Of a stretch of DNA of 64,000 bases, positions 53,801 through 64,000 are shown piece after piece. Where the stretch lies: the NCBI RefSeq assembly GCF_020520425.1, contig NC_079491.1:22869449-22933448 (forward strand). Reading direction: 5' to 3'. Origin of the DNA: Spinacia oleracea. Lineage: Eukaryota > Streptophyta > Magnoliopsida > Caryophyllales > Amaranthaceae. A program made the translations under genes and the position numbers. The notes under the pieces were generated by a model, which worked only from the letters and a program-made list of their open reading frames with translations, did not search any database and was not told the origin of the DNA. Numbering within the stretch: position 1 is the stretch's first letter; each line of letters begins with the position of its first letter.

Positions 53801-56737
53801 GTTTTGTTTTTGGTTCTATTGGTAGGTATGTATTTTTGCGGTGTCTTGAAGGGCATGCGATTAATATTGAGAAAAGAGTAACCATGAATGTTTAAGTGCT
53901 CATGTGATGTAGTTTGTTGGTTTTAGATAAAATCTAAATAAAAAAATACTGTTTGATAGGTACTCAAATTGCATCAATACAAACCAAATTCCACAACCGT
54001 CAACAGTTTAGTGTGGTTGGTTTTGCATTTTAGCCAGATTTTACTTCTTAATAGGTTATGGATGCATGTACTCTAATTTCTAAATGGAAATTTGGCCAGC
54101 CTTCTAGTATTCTGACATTAGAGATGGCCTAAAATTTGCATTATCTGACAACTATTCCCCAAAAAAAATATTTTATCGTTGCTCCTCAACAGGGTCAAAG
54201 TGTATTGAAACACAACTCTAACATCCCAATTGTGAACCTACTACTTTGGACCTGCTAAGCGTCTAGATTTAGTCCCATAATCTGTCAGTTGAGTGTTTGG
54301 GTGACTGGCTCTCATATCCCATAGCGTTTCCATTAGACTGGTTTCCTTTTCTACAGTCTTGATAGATGAGATGTCTAAATATTGAATGTTCTAAATTTTC
54401 AACTTATCTGCAAAATTTTGTTGTAATATGTTTGAGAGGGGTAGGACTGTAGGGTACATGTTTTCTTTTTTGTTTGTTTGTTTGTTTATCATAGTCATAA
54501 TATCACGGGTCTTGTGCTGTAGTTAATATGTGGTGGAAGTCCTTTTTCTTGGCCGTTGTTGACTACTTTGTTGGACCTAGTTATCTTCTCTTGATATCCT
54601 TAATATGGCGCTTTTATGTAATGGGGTTAAATTAAGTTGTTTTTTTACTCAAAGGTTGTTTGTTAAAGGAATATCAAGTTGTTGTTCCTTGCATGCCATT
54701 TTATAACAGAAGTCCCTCTTGAAGTTAAAGAGTAATATAATAATGAAGTTAAATAAATATATAATAATGCTGAAGTAAAAATTCCTCATTGTGTTTATTC
54801 ATGCTTTTGAAAGCATGTTCGGCATATTACTTTTTTGTGCAGGCAGGATTATTTTATATGATTACACCTCCCTCTTCTCCACATGTCCTTGTATCATGAA
54901 AAAAACCTATTTTCTCTTCCTCTATTTCCCATATTCATGGAGAAGGCAAGCTTCCCGGACAAAGTTGCTATGATAAAAAAATAAGAAGTTCTCCAACATT
55001 TTGAATAGATTTTGCTGAATGAGGGGTTGGGTAATTCAGTTCCAAGAATTATGCGTGTAAGTGTGTGTGTGTGTGTGTGTGTGTGTGATAAAGAGGTTGG
55101 AATATGATTGGGATGTAACAGTTTTTTCTGATAGCATATTTTGGCATAGGATACTGATGTTCTGAGTTGTTTATTGAAGATAACTTTTGGTGTAATGCCA
55201 TGGAAAGGGCACTCTAGTAGTGGATATTGTACAGTATTTCTTAGGATTCTTGATTTTAGATCCAAAGTTTCTTGTGGTCACACGTCTTACTTTGATGGAT
55301 CTGGATATGGAAACTAGCCTTAGTGACTTCAATTTCCAATTTGCGAGGGTCTGTTGATATGTAAACGTCTTGTCATTTACCAATTCGAAGATGATATAGT
55401 ATTTGCATGTGTAAATACCCTTTAGGTGTTAATTTTTATCTTTCTTAAAAACATTTATGTTCTAGCATACTTTTTTTTGGCAAGTTCTAGATACCAGAAA
55501 ATTTCTAGAGTATTTGTTGATTAACGTCAAGGATCATCATGTTCAGAGGCTGGTTATCGTTATCTTTTCTGTTTTCAGCATTGTACTTTTCTTAATGATA
55601 GTAGAACTATGTAAGCAACAAGCCATCTTTGGGTTTATGTTACTCAAGACAGAGATACGAGTGTTGAGTATGGCCAGTGCATTTATAAATACCAGACACC
55701 AAGGCTCAACATTTCTGACACAAGGAATGTCCTATATATGAATAACATTCATGAAACAGATTCTCAACTCTGAAGGACTTTGGGCTTTGGCATTGTAGAC
55801 TGACTTGAGCATATTCACATAATTCTCTTGTTTTCTCTTCCTTTATTTTTATAGATTTCTTTTACAGAATATGTGGATAGAGGGGTTAGCTGAAAATTAG
55901 AGCTGGGCAATAGTATGATGAGTCCTTAACTATTACAGTTGAAGTAGGGTGTGTTTAGGTGTTTATCTGCGGGCTAGACGAGTTGCAGAATTGTAGTTGC
56001 AACAACTAGTTCAAAACAGGCTAGATTTATCCTTAATTTTTGAGAACTTTGGTGTTTCTCCTATTCATTCTTTTTCTCTGGTTATTGGTCATCCGGCCAT
56101 GTACTTGTTAACAGTACAAACTAGTGATTTTCTTACTGAATTATCATTTTTTGTGTTGTTTTTCTAAGGTGATTGAAATATAAAGTGGTAAATTATGGTT
56201 ATATTACAGGTTCGTGAAGGTAGCTATGATTACAAGGTGAATGAAACTGTAAATGTTGTGACAGCTAAGACTTCAGAGATAGGTCAGAAGACATGGGGCA
56301 TAATGAGAGGTGTTATGGCAATAGCTTCTCAGAAGGTTGAGGAGATAACGCGGGAGACAGGAGTGAACTGGAAGACTGAAAACCCACATCAGACTGAAAA
56401 TGAAAGGAATGGATATTATCAAGACTTTAAGCAAGAATCCCAGGGATGGAACAGCAGTGGTGGTGGGGGCCAATCTTCATCTGGCAGGCAAAATAATAAT
56501 TCAGTGAGCTCTGCATCTTGGGATGATTGGGACCAAAAGGACGACTGGAAGGAAGGTTCTAAAAAGGGAGGATCTTATGCTTCCCATGGTAATGGTAATG
56601 GTAATGATGACTGGGCTGGTTGGGATGACCCCAAAGAAGAAGACGGCTTTGACAATTTCCATCAGAACTCAACTAAAACAAGTTCTGGTCACATTGGGAA
56701 ATCAGATGCTAAATGGGGGGAAGGCGGCTTCCTCTGA
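50816..56737 (+). CDS. AGD6/7: ARF GTPase-activating protein, AGD6/AGD7 type, 3 exons
   Basis: Exons 50816-51649, 51748-51825 and 56210-56737 give 479 residues, slightly longer than the roughly 455-460 of Arabidopsis AGD6 and AGD7. The ARF-GAP zinc finger CVDC-x16-CLEC, with the following [14 protein letters not shown] containing the arginine finger, occupies about residues 20-60. The middle is Gly/Ser/Asn-rich. Exon 2 and early exon 3 carry [17 protein letters not shown] and [12 protein letters not shown]...[19 protein letters not shown], the amphipathic segments typical of the ArfGAP1-like group. The C-terminus is acidic with several WDDW motifs. The protein should stimulate GTP hydrolysis by ARF1 in Golgi-ER vesicle transport. 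I chose MAGASRR as the start; an in-frame ATG lies five codons upstream. Intron 2 is 4.4 kb. Confidence 0.93.
53130..53303. mobile_element. Stowaway-type MITE, 174 bp
   Basis: TA-flanked, ends CTCCCTCCATCCCTAAAAGT and ATTGGGGATGGGGGAGGGAG. It lies in intron 2 of the ARF-GAP gene. Confidence 0.75.
55061..55088. repeat. (GT)n microsatellite
   Basis: About 14 GT units in intron 2 of the ARF-GAP gene. Confidence 0.95.
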
Positions 56738-57369
56738 GGATTATCGTGTTATTTGTCAGATACAAAGGTAGTCTATTCTATATGTGTACAATTGCCACAG
56801 CAGGAATTGGGATTGTCCTGTCCCTTGGAAAGAGAATCTTATTTGTGACGTTGAGCCGGATTCACTATTGCTATTGTTCAACTGCTTTTTCTTTTTCTTT
56901 TTCTTTTTTCTAGCGACTCTTGTCAATGATAAATTTTCTTGTTTTCTACTACTTTGTTACTTATATAACCTGTATCATAGATTCATAGGACATCCCTTGT
57001 TTAATTTGTCACTGGAATCATAATTGTCATTATCTTTCTCCTTTGGATTTGGATGAGTTTCTTTGTTAATACTTCTGAATGCACCTAGAAGGAGTCTTGT
57101 GCCTTGAAAGTATCTTTCTTTCTTGAGTGCAGCTGTTAAGTGCTCAAGTATTTGTTAGAATACCTATCCACCATATGAAGGGTGAATCTCAACACGGAGC
57201 GATATGAACACAGCATAGAAGAAGAGCGGATGAAAGCACGTACACTAAACTACACATATCATGGATTGCTAGAGCTTTGAACCAAGGTAACTCATAAGCT
57301 TGTTGCATGTATCTATTATTTACTTTTTTCGTTGAGCTCCGTTAGATGGTAGGATGCCTATCTCCATTA
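56738..57369. other. 3' flank of the ARF-GAP gene
   Basis: Presumed 3' UTR with T-rich and TTTTTC-rich tracts, then spacer. No further gene recognised. Confidence 0.4.
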
Positions 57370-57433
57370 CTCCCTCCGTCCCATAACTATAGTTCTGTTT
57401 GACCAAAAACACGTGTTTTAAGAAAAATGGAAG
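57370..57433. mobile_element. Stowaway MITE end, truncated
   Basis: TA then CTCCCTCCGTCCCATAACTA, lost after 64 bp where it meets the next MITE. Confidence 0.5.
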
Positions 57434-57435
57434 TA

Positions 57436-57789
57436 CTCCCTCCGTCTCTTTTTGTTCTTTACGTTTGATATTTTTCACGCGTTTTAACGATTAATTAATG
57501 TGTGTTAGAGATTTTTTATTTTTTTATTTAAACAAGACAAATTACGTTTATTTATAATGTTTTCACTTTTATCAAAATTCTGATATTGGGAATATGAGAA
57601 ATATTTAATGTCCCAATGTAAAAGTGTAAGAGATTAAATGACTCAATGAATTTAATTGGTTAAAATAATTGTTGGACAAGATTTTGATAGAATATTATGG
57701 CATTTATGTGATAATATAAAAGGAAATGTAAAGAATATTTTGAAATATCCAAAAAGGAAAACGTAAAAAACAAAAAGAGACAGAGGGAG
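57436..57789. mobile_element. Stowaway-type MITE (family of 9327-9670)
   Basis: TA-flanked (57434-57435, 57790-57791), ends CTCCCTCCGTCTCTTTTTGT and ACAAAAAGAGACAGAGGGAG. The interior follows the 9327-9670 copy closely (ATTTTTCACGCGTTTTAACG, ATTTATAATGTTTTCACTTT). Confidence 0.85.
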
Positions 57790-58457
57790 TACATGAAAAA
57801 GTGGAATAAAGTACAAATGATAATTGATTTGTATGGAAAAGTGGAATAAAGTAAATGTGAAAGAGAATATAGTACATAGGAAAATGGAATATAGTACATG
57901 AGTGGGATTTTCAATATATTTTTAATTAATATAGTACATGAGAAAGTGGGGACCCTATAATGTATCAGTAGGTAGGGTTGCCCAGCATCCTTGCAGAAGA
58001 CAAGAATCTGATGTGTTGGCCGTGAAATGTAAAATACCAGACAGAACGGAAGAGCTGAATATTTTTGTTTTATTTTTCAAAGTACTCCTAAGAGGTTTAC
58101 TAGATGGTTGTTTGTGATCTAAATTTGAATATTTAAGGGATTGCACAACGAAGAATGAGAAAATTTCAACATTTAATACTTACATTTCAGAAAGAAAAAC
58201 ACTTGGGTAACATACATTGCAATTTTAAAAAGTAGAATATTCACAGTATTCGTATTTTGTCTGTACAAGAATACTCAATGATAGTATCCTCAATATCTGA
58301 TCAATTAAGTTGCTTATCATCCTTTATAAGTAAGGGTATTAATGAGCCGGGACAACTGAATCCAAATCTCAAGTATGTGACGAGCAAGTTTGGCTCGTTA
58401 ACAACACCCCCATTTCACTATTAACAATTACCCTTGCCGGGGATTTTATTATTAAAG
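57790..58457. other. Spacer with GGAATAAAGTACA repeats
   Basis: From 57790 to about 57960 short words such as GAAAAGTGGAATAAAGTA and AATATAGTACATG recur. The rest is plain spacer and the likely 3' UTR of the CHX20-type gene. Confidence 0.5.
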
Positions 58458-59986
58458 TTAAACTTGATTGGTAGCATCATTGTGGTTGTCTTCACCATCA
58501 ACCACTCTAGAAACAGGCATCTCCTCTACATGTACCATAGTATGCTGTTGAACAACCAGCACAGACGACACTATGCCGTTGTTACTCGATGATAATATGT
58601 CTCCAATAGGCCCTAGCTCAGCATGCTCAGCTTGCCGGTCTGCTAGCTCCGCTACCATTGTAGATGGGAAACGACCTTTGCCTACTACTATCAGGTCGTA
58701 CTCACCATTTCTACCTAGTGTTAATACTGCCTCCTCAATGTTGTTTGCCTGCTTTTGTATGAACTCCATCGTTCCTTCCCATTTGTTCCTGAATTCTTCC
58801 ACCATTACCTCATCTTCTGCCTGCATTGCCAAACAAAGTATCAAAATTTATCCTAAGAGGGTCTATTCAAAAATCACTTCAGATAAGTCCAGTTCAACAA
58901 ACATTTACGCTCTGAACTTATATTATCTGAACTTATTTTGTCTGAAATAAGTCGAACAGAACAGATTCTTAGACCCACAAAATAAGTTGATAAAAGAAAC
59001 AGCTAGTTTACCTTCTCTTCAGTGGTGTTCATGGCAGTAACTGAGAACGTATAATTACTGTCACTACACTTTTCCGGCGACGGCATGAGCTTAACACTGT
59101 TAGCATCCATTCCCTGGGTTTCTATGAACCTTATAACCGTAACCCGAATTTCAGGATGGTCCATCATCCGGGCTCCAAGCTCCAAAGCCTCTCGATCATC
59201 TGGCCCACCGAAGAACACAACACATACACCAAGCTGCCTTTGTGATGTCGATTCATTTTGGGTGACACGACCGCCACCGAAACCCCGGTCCAAGAAAACC
59301 GCAATCGAGCTAGGAGAATTCTTCAACATCCTTTGATTCACCCCTCTCCATCCATGCCCTAAATTCTCAACCATCTTCATCTCCCCACTCTCTTCATCCT
59401 TTCTCCACATCTTGTGGAACGGTAGTATAATCATCATCACCCTCTTTCCTTCTGCCACGTGGCGTACGTCATCATGCATCGTTGAAAGGGCAGAAATAGT
59501 CGTGACAGGACGGACCATAACATGTCCTAGTTGAGCGTACGTCTCGAAAGCGGAGGCGACGCGGTCGTGGACCTCAACCCGGCTACGTCGTCGGGTAGGG
59601 TCAATGAATGGGAGTCCATTTCGACGGAGGCGGTGGACCATCATGATGGAGGAGGAACGCTCAGTGAGTTCAACAAGGTGCATAATGTAGAGCTTAAGGT
59701 TGCTCTTTACGGCACTGCTTCGGGTTGATTCGATGAGGTTGATGAGCCCGGATACGTTACCCGGCCCATGAGCGCAGGCTAAGATTCTGAACTGTTGTTT
59801 GGATTTGGAGGTTGAGCTAGTGTCGTCTTTATGTATGGAAGTATCTGGTTGAAGCTTCCTCTTCTGGGTTTCGATATCGCTGCCGTGTTTTGCAGGGTTG
59901 AAGATGGCCATCACTAGTGGGGTGGTTATGAAGGTGGTGAAGAGAGCCATTAACACTAGAATTGCAAACATCTCATCATTAAGAAC
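58458..59986 (-). CDS. CHX20: CHX20-type cation/H+ antiporter, last two exons
   Basis: Exons 59012-59986 (starting VLNDEMFAILVLMALFTTF) and 58458-58820 (starting AEDEVMVEEFR) give 445 residues of the C-terminal part of a plant CPA2 cation/H+ exchanger. The first about 30 residues are the last membrane helix (ALFTTFITTPLVMAIF). Then follows the long cytosolic tail with MHLVELTERSSSIMMVH, VILPFH-like IIILPFHK..., VVFFGGPDDREALELG and YDLIVVGKGRFPS. The end, AEHAELGPIGDILSSS...SSVLVVQQH, is closest to CHX20, which in Arabidopsis acts in guard-cell ion balance. Exon junctions are GT-AG and in frame. The upstream exon(s) encoding about eleven more helices are not found up to 64000. They lie beyond the window after a long intron, or the gene is truncated. 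Confidence 0.85.
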
Positions 59987-60687
59987 CTGAACCCCCAACC
60001 ATGCAAAAATATGGAATCAATTAGCAACGGTTATTAACTAAAAATCATGTAAATATTCAGCAATGTCATATGAAATTTATAAAATAATACTCAAATTTAA
60101 TTTTAGGTGGGAGGAACTAAACAATACACTACGGAATTTTCCATTCGGGGTTGGACCCACCCCGACCATAAAGAATATATATGCCACTGACTCCATCTGG
60201 TTTTGAATATATAAATGTATCATTTGAAATTTTACACTTTTCTATATACCGAGTACTTACTTTGATTTCATATTTTACTGGATTGTCACAGTGTGTATTT
60301 TCATAATACCAACATTTCATAACTTTTAATAGTAGACCAATTATAGATATTACTGGTCAAAATTGTGTGCAATTATGACAATCGAACTGTTACATTTATT
60401 CGGAAGTAGGAGGAGTATGCAACTATTTCCAAACACATCAACATTTTGTAATTTAACTAGTTTTTGGGTCCGAGTTATGCCTCGGGTTATTACGTACATG
60501 TATTATGGTTATGACTTTATATGAAATTTATGACAGAGTAATTCTTTGATTATATTTTCTTATGCATATATTTTCTTTTGAAAAGATAACTTGTAATTTT
60601 AGTACGTATTGCCCAATAGTTAAAGTCTTTATTGTTTAAACTTGAGGTCATGAGTTCGATTCCTGCACTAACCATGTTATGTGTAAG

Positions 60688-60725
<38 letters not shown>

Positions 60726-61258
60726 ACATATAATGAAACACTTGAACATAGTGCCACATGGCGAATAAACGGTAATATAAACGCCTTTTAATATATAAAT
60801 ATACATTTATCAAATATTTCCACAAAACCTTAATTCTTAAATCGTCGGTAGAAATTAGAGGATGAAAATGGGTTATCCAGTTTTGGGCACAGACCGCATA
60901 TAGGTTTGTAATTCCGGTTGAGTGATTGTTATATGTTGTTAAGTCAATTCTGTAAGATGTACTAGTAGAACATAGTGTCAAGACTCAAGAAAAGCCTAAA
61001 GCCTACATCGTGACTCGGTAAGTGATGACATAGACAAAAAGAAAATAAATTGGTGATGGTATTTTTAATCGTGACTCAAATTTGTTATTCTTAATATATT
61101 TATAGGTAATCGTTAATCAAATCATTTAGTTAAAAAGAGTAGATTTCAAATGAATACATAATCCAACTTGTTGTAATAAAAGTAAATTAAGGTTATTATT
61201 ATTAAAAAAAAGAAGTAAATTAAGGTTATTAACGTACGTCTGTTATTGAACTCAATTG
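59987..61258. other. Upstream intron or flank of the CHX20-type gene
   Basis: AT-rich with an (AT)n run near 60690-60715. A region with ATTGCCCAATAGTTAAAGTC...TGAGTTCGATTCCTGC (60608-60665) carries a Box B-like GAGTTCGATTCC and may be another SINE relic. No antiporter helices are encoded on the minus strand. Confidence 0.4.
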
Positions 61259-61270
61259 GTTAATTTGGTT

Positions 61271-61443
61271 TTTTTTTTTTTGGTGTTCAACCCACGGTTC
61301 ACCCTTAGGGTGAATCCGGATTCGGGACGAGTTTTAAGTTGATAGGTTCCAGTCCCCTCCAAATTGTTGTTGCGGGGGATCAAACACGGGTCCTCCTTAC
61401 CAAGTTCAGCCTCAATCACCACTGAACCAACAGACAATTGGTT
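61271..61443 (-). mobile_element. SINE with 12-bp target duplication
   Basis: Minus-strand reading: a Box A-like TGGTTCAGTGGTGATTGAGG, a Box B-like GTGTTTGATCCCC, about 170 bp in all, and a run of A at the 3' end. Flanked by perfect repeats GTTAATTTGGTT at 61259-61270 and 61444-61455. The GGTTCAGTGGTGA start and GGGGGATCAAAC complement recall the widespread Au-type SINEs of plants. Confidence 0.8.
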
Positions 61444-61455
61444 GTTAATTTGGTT

Positions 61456-62636
61456 ATTTTAAATACTAACTTCCAATTTTACACAAGACCAAGTTGCTAA
61501 TTGTCCGGCCTCCCCGACATGCATGTTTACAATATTTCTAGGAATAAATAATTGTTAATTTTATTACTTCTATTATTGGGAGAAGGATATAATAAAATCA
61601 CAACCAGTCAACCGCTATGGATGAATCAGGGAAGATTTGTTGACGTTGTGAACTCCACTTCTAGGCCAGACGACAAAGTAGTTGTGTTTACGTGCGAGTT
61701 AATATGGTTTAGTGTAATAGTATCACTAATATATCCTATACTCTCCCTAAACTCAGAATTTGTCACAATATATTATATTTTGTGTTTGACAATTTTATAT
61801 TCATAATCAATTGTAATTTGTAAAATGCACATAAGGTATAATGAAAACTATTTTTGTTTGCTCATTTTACTTACGTGGAAGCTTGAAATCAGCAAATTAA
61901 CTTTCGTTCTATATTACAAGGTATGACCAGTTAAGCGATGAATATTCATCACTTCATCCTACGTTTAATTACAAAATTAAAAGTGTAAGATAATTATATT
62001 ATCCATCTAAATCAATTATATGCAAATATTCATACTTAAAGTTTTGCTTATTACTTAGAAATGAGGGAATATATTTAAAAATGATTAAACTATTCAAGTT
62101 GCTTAAAATTATTAAGATTCTTGACTTATTATTGCAATTTGCAAAATATACTGTAATTGTTAAAATTATTTGCATCAATAATTGAATGTGTAAGAAGTCA
62201 ATGACCGCGCAATATACGACTAAGATACCAAATTCCAAGATTATTCTTACTATAAGTATAATTAAAAAATAGGCGTACTCCATTAATGAACATCAAGCCT
62301 AGCTTAGAAGACTATGTTAATGTTAAAGCAAAGAATGTGAATAGTCACGTGTCAAATACTAACTCGTGGATATATGGCACCCAATAATTTGCTAGCTAGC
62401 TTGTCATTATGCGTTTACTAAGTAGGAGTAGCTATAGCAAGATGAATATTAAGTAAACAAACACCTTACATATGTACTAATAATGTTTTACTTTTTCCTA
62501 TCTCGGGCAACTATACAGGTTAATATTTGAGTCACTTTCAAGCATAACGCAGTTGAGAGAGGTCGACCTTTTAAGTATAAGGTGAGTTCCCGATCAACTA
62601 CATCTAACTTGTGTTAAGGTTTTTGAGTGGCCACAA
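61456..62636. other. Spacer or intron, nothing recognised
   Basis: AT-rich sequence. The open frames at 61552-61806 (+) and 61999-62283 (-) are AT-driven and hydrophobic without any recognisable motif. Confidence 0.35.
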
Positions 62637-63481
62637 TAAAACGGTAGCCACTACAATATATTAGATCAGAGCCCTTCATTATTATTGACTTATCTGAACC
62701 ATTGGTTACGTAGACTTTTTATATTATTAAAAAAAAATGTGTCAAATAAAAAAAAATTAAAAATCCTCCATCATATTCTTCTCTCTCTTCAACCTTTTTC
62801 TTGTTCCTGTTTGAAAAAAATCGCCTCATCCATTTTCAAAACATCAATGAATACTCCATCTTTTTCTTGGTATGGATGATGAACATATTTTTCTCAAAGT
62901 CTTTCCTGTAAATTATAAAAGTTTCTATATAATTATCTTATCATTTAGGAACTTCTCAAACTTCTTATTTTGACTTGGCAATTTCGTAACTTTTCATAAA
63001 TTTGGAAATTTAAATATCCGATTACTTCTTACTGAGTAGGATATATGCTTGATGATGATGATGATGATGGTTATGACAATAATTTCCTATAAAACGAATT
63101 GATAAAATATATGAACTCAGTGTTGGTGACATAATTTGTTTTTTTTTTTTTTCCAATTTAACCAATTGATGAAAACATGATATATATGAATTCAATGTTG
63201 GGACTTATTTTTCCAACTTAATTCTGGCAAGACCACCATGAATGAAATCGAAGCTTTTCAGAAATTTGTTTATTTTTTACAGACGAAACTGCTCTAGATC
63301 ATGGATGAAAGTGGGTATTTTTAATGCATTTATTTTTATTAACTTATTTTAATTAAATTATAAATTGCAGTAAATTAAAAGTCACAAAAATCAATGATTT
63401 AGATTAGTCAACTTTTATTTAATGGTTGAGATTTGTTGTATTATAATGGCTACCATTTTATTGTGGCTATTGTAAAATCAT
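62637..63481. mobile_element. Inverted-repeat DNA element, about 845 bp
   Basis: The left end GTGGCCACAATAAAACGGTA-GCCACTACAATA and the right end (complement ATAGCCACAATAAAATGGTA-GCCATTATAATA) are inverted copies over about 75 bp, continuing into TTGACTWATCT on both sides. No transposase frame is present. The superfamily is unknown because no target duplication could be read with confidence. Confidence 0.6.
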
Positions 63482-64000
63482 CATTATTCATGAGAGTTCA
63501 ACAAATATTCTCTAGTAGAATACGCAGTATATTTTAAATATCCTATTTACACAATATCTACGAATTATTTGTGCGTTAAATGTATGATCATACGTTCGAT
63601 AGAAAATATGTAGTTAATACTTTGTCTGTCCAAATTATCATTTTTCTGATAAATTTACAACTTTAGGGAAGTGGTGTGGCCGTGTGGCAACATTTTTAGA
63701 AAGAATTATCAAGGCAACCAAGCTAGATTTGACTTCTAATATTTTTATTTATAACATCTCTTTTCCAATTAACAAGGTTGAAAGAAAGACACAACCAGAT
63801 TCCGGGTCTTAGATAACTAGAATAAATAAGGTTCAAAACATAAGAAGTTATGTGTCTTTGGACATAATTCCGTACATCATATTCTCCTTAAAATATACTT
63901 CTAATCTTGGATGTATATTTTCCCCGTTGAATATTATCTTCATATTTAGACTTTTACTATTTCTTGCACTGTTTATCCCCTTTATCATCGATTTATATTT
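63482..64000. other. Right edge, nothing recognised
   Basis: AT-rich non-coding sequence up to the window end. Confidence 0.35.

Overview
This window is plant nuclear DNA, most likely from a eudicot. The coding genes are split by GT-AG introns and have plant-type products (TIC32-like dehydrogenase, UNC93-like transporter, AGD6/7 ARF-GAP, CHX20-type antiporter, pectin acetylesterase). The intergenic space is AT-rich and full of plant transposons. The style of the repeats suggests Caryophyllales (spinach, beet or quinoa relatives), but that is inference and I could not test it.

Layout. 1-4.3 kb: a hAT-like repeat, a tandem duplication, the first two exons of a pectin acetylesterase (- strand) and a 5'-truncated LINE (+). 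4.7-6.8 kb: a Stowaway MITE and an LTR-type repeat holding an unusual array of short hairpins. 7.3-12.8 kb: a complete eight-exon TIC32-like short-chain dehydrogenase (+), whose 3.4-kb first intron holds a long-TIR Mutator-like element with a SINE inside it, plus MITEs. 13.6-13.9 kb: a small intronless conserved gene (-). 14.8-27.1 kb: a complete ten-exon UNC93-like membrane protein gene (-) whose introns are swollen with repeats. 27.9-29.3 kb: a low-complexity reading frame and a Ty3/gypsy-type LTR remnant.

29.6-48.8 kb is a nested transposon block. A LINE (-) is split by a 5.76-kb CACTA transposon (30353-36112, TSD TAT). That transposon holds a captured PRMT5 exon and one end of a second CACTA family. 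Just beyond it lies a 10.48-kb Ty1/copia element (36779-47257, TSD GCCAT) with near-identical LTRs, which looks whole and young. A diverged LTR of a related copia follows at 48.2 kb.

50.8-56.7 kb: a complete three-exon AGD6/7-type ARF GTPase-activating protein (+) with a 4.4-kb intron. 58.5-60.0 kb: the last two exons of a CHX20-type cation/H+ antiporter (-). Its membrane half is not in the window, so it lies past the right edge or is lost. The last 4 kb holds an intact SINE with 12-bp target duplications and an inverted-repeat DNA element.

The host genes are functionally unrelated single genes, as is normal in plants. No operon, CRISPR array, rRNA or tRNA gene was seen. The observations most worth a second look are the PRMT5 exon inside the CACTA element, the hairpin array with matched changes in both stem arms at 5.6 kb, and the LINE whose reading frame continues exactly across the CACTA target site.
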